DNA from: Phycisphaerales bacterium
GTDB taxonomy: Bacteria; Planctomycetota; Phycisphaerae; SM23-33
Length of the DNA: 15,788 bases
Direction of reading: 5' to 3'
Assembly: GCA_003485185.1 (NCBI GenBank)
Contig: DNAS01000075.1
Location: forward strand, 13,498 to 29,285
Shown: piece by piece, positions 14,752 to 15,788 of the stretch
Position numbering within the stretch: position 1 is the first letter of the stretch
Layout of the letters: each line of letters starts with the position of its first letter
Position numbers and translations under genes: made by a program
The notes under the pieces: model-generated
Databases searched by the model: none
Told to the model about the DNA's origin: nothing
Seen by the model: the letters and a program-made list of their open reading frames with translations, nothing else

Positions 14752-14887
14752 GGATTGCAGGGATTCTCGGGATTCAAGGGATGTTTTTGGGAACTTCCCG
14801 TTTGTGCCCTTTGGGGTTCCGAGGACTTCCGTTTGTCCCTCGCTTTGAAATCAAATCCCGGAAATCCGCGGAATCGGGAAATCCCGC
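14752..14887. repeat. Intergenic element with inverted nonamer arrays
   Basis: On the left arm, plus-strand units ggattgcag, ggattctcg, ggattcaag and ggatgtttt follow at exactly 9 bases (14752-14787). On the right arm, aaatcccgg, aaatccgcg, gaatcggg and aaatcccgc (14853-14887) carry the reverse-complement core, one unit being 8 long. Between them lie the near-palindrome GGGAACTTCCC (14789-14799) and two related copies of an ACTTCC-GTTTGT-CCCT motif. The element fills the gap between two convergent genes and may end transcription from both sides. No transposase or coding frame of its own is apparent. Confidence 0.6.
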
Positions 14888-14929
14888 TCTCTTTGCTCCG
14901 ATGCGCCGAGCCGCAGCCGCCGCGCCGGG

Positions 14930-15788
14930 TCAATAGTAGTACCAGATGCTCCGGTAGTCGTCGGCGCGCTCACCGATTGCCTCCAGCCGGCGGAGGTAGT
15001 CCCAGATCGGCACGTCGGCGGTGACGTAAGTGTCGCGATTGGCGACGTTCTTCTCCCACGGGTGGAACTCGTAGACCCGCGCCCCGTCCGGGCGGATAGT
15101 CAGCAGGTCGCGGTGCTGTATGGCGCGCAGGTGGTTCTTGCCCAGCCCGGGCACGTTGAAGACCGGCTCGTCGGTGCGGCGCAGGCCCGGAAGCAGGCGC
15201 GCCTCCTCCTTGCGCTCCTGGAGGATCCGCGCGATGGGCACGCGGTAGTCGGCCGTCTCTTCCTTGCCCTTGGGGGCGAACGTGTAGTACGGATCGACAC
15301 CCACCCGCCGCAGCAGCAGGCGCAACCGGGCCGTCTCGAACCGGCGCGACACGAAGAACGTGTAGACCTGCTGATTGTAGACGGCGATGCCGTTGCGGCG
15401 GAGCCGGTCGATCGCGCCGGCCAGCTCGGGCGTGATTTCGTAGGGGTGCTCCACGTGCGTGACGACGGCGATTTCCCGCCGTCCCGGCTGGCGGAAGCTC
15501 CCGAGCATCTCCGCCAGCTCCGGCGTGATGCGCATGGGAAGCGTCACCGGCGTGCGCGTGCCGATGCGCACGAGGTCCACGTGGCTGATCTCCGCGAGGC
15601 GTTCGAGGATTTCGCGCAGCCGGCCGTCGCTCATGACCATCGGGTCGCCGCCGGTCAGGAGCACCTCGCGGACGGCAGGATGCTTGCGGATCCAGTCGAT
15701 CGCGGCGGCGATCTTCCCGCGCGAGGCCATCGCGGCCGGGTCCATCGCCTGTTTGATCTCCCAGTTCCGCTGGCAGTAGACGCAGATC
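14930..15788 (-). CDS. KamA-family radical SAM aminomutase, glutamate 2,3-aminomutase-like (5' part beyond window)
   Basis: The frame is open to the right edge and shows 285 residues, so the N-terminus is missing; the internal ATG at 15745 is not the start. The edge begins with ICVYCQRNWEI, the last two cysteines of the radical SAM Cx3Cx2C cluster motif. Counting from that internal Met: TGGDP (31-35), IGTRTPV (61-67), EFHPWEKN (226-233), and the PLP-lysine region NVPGLGK (197-203, Lys203), where lysine 2,3-aminomutase has DAPGGGGK. The family moves an amino group between carbons 2 and 3 using SAM, a 4Fe-4S cluster and PLP. The two Asp residues that hold the lysine side chain are replaced by Lys159 (APKGKEE) and Asn197, the pair I recall from glutamate 2,3-aminomutase, which makes beta-glutamate. 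Family is firm; substrate is inferred. Confidence 0.88.
   Translation of the reverse strand, partial: ICVYCQRNWEIKQAMDPAAMASRGKIAAAIDWIRKHPAVREVLLTGGDPMVMSDGRLREILERLAEISHVDLVRIGTRTPVTLPMRITPELAEMLGSFRQPGRREIAVVTHVEHPYEITPELAGAIDRLRRNGIAVYNQQVYTFFVSRRFETARLRLLLRRVGVDPYYTFAPKGKEETADYRVPIARILQERKEEARLLPGLRRTDEPVFNVPGLGKNHLRAIQHRDLLTIRPDGARVYEFHPWEKNVANRDTYVTADVPIWDYLRRLEAIGERADDYRSIWYYY

Overview
The window is high-GC bacterial DNA with dense, often overlapping genes and several GTG or TTG starts. Two secreted proteins end in PEP-CTERM sorting tails. Other marks are a divergent-lipoprotein/ECF sigma module and degenerate short-period repeats between genes. Together these suggest Planctomycetota, probably a Phycisphaerae-like lineage. 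That placement is inference: the window holds no rRNA or other phylogenetic marker.

Left part (1-5224, minus strand): an operon read right to left. It encodes a secreted, membrane-anchored protein with a glutamine-amidotransferase-like region (2750-5224), an ABC ATPase (1752-2753) and an ABC-2 permease whose two halves resemble each other (61-1755). The start of a fourth, secreted protein runs off the left edge (1-50). The first two junctions overlap by 4 bases and the third has a 10-base gap, so the genes are probably translationally coupled and form one envelope ABC system.

Middle part (5225-9742): a divergent promoter region leads rightwards into a secreted protein of unknown function (5355-6278). 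Its C-terminal tail is encoded by a degenerate 7-base tandem array (6220-6324). Convergent to it is a PurF-family amidophosphoribosyltransferase (6358-7929). Divergent from purF is a CreD-like multi-spanning membrane protein (8208-9683), which ends at a 13-bp terminator hairpin.

PEP-CTERM pair (9771-11571): two tandem paralogues, about three quarters identical in the mature region by eye, each follow their own near-consensus sigma-70 promoter. The first has a leader in which two alternative hairpins involve the Shine-Dalgarno region. An 11-bp hairpin closes the pair and lies between convergent genes.

Right part (11636-15788): a lipoprotein gene (minus) diverges from a three-gene plus-strand operon. 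That operon encodes an ECF sigma factor, a membrane-anchored coiled-coil protein in the anti-sigma position, and a TPR lipoprotein. An intergenic element made of inverted 9-base arrays follows. The window ends inside a KamA-family radical SAM aminomutase whose active-site replacements match, from memory, glutamate rather than lysine 2,3-aminomutase.
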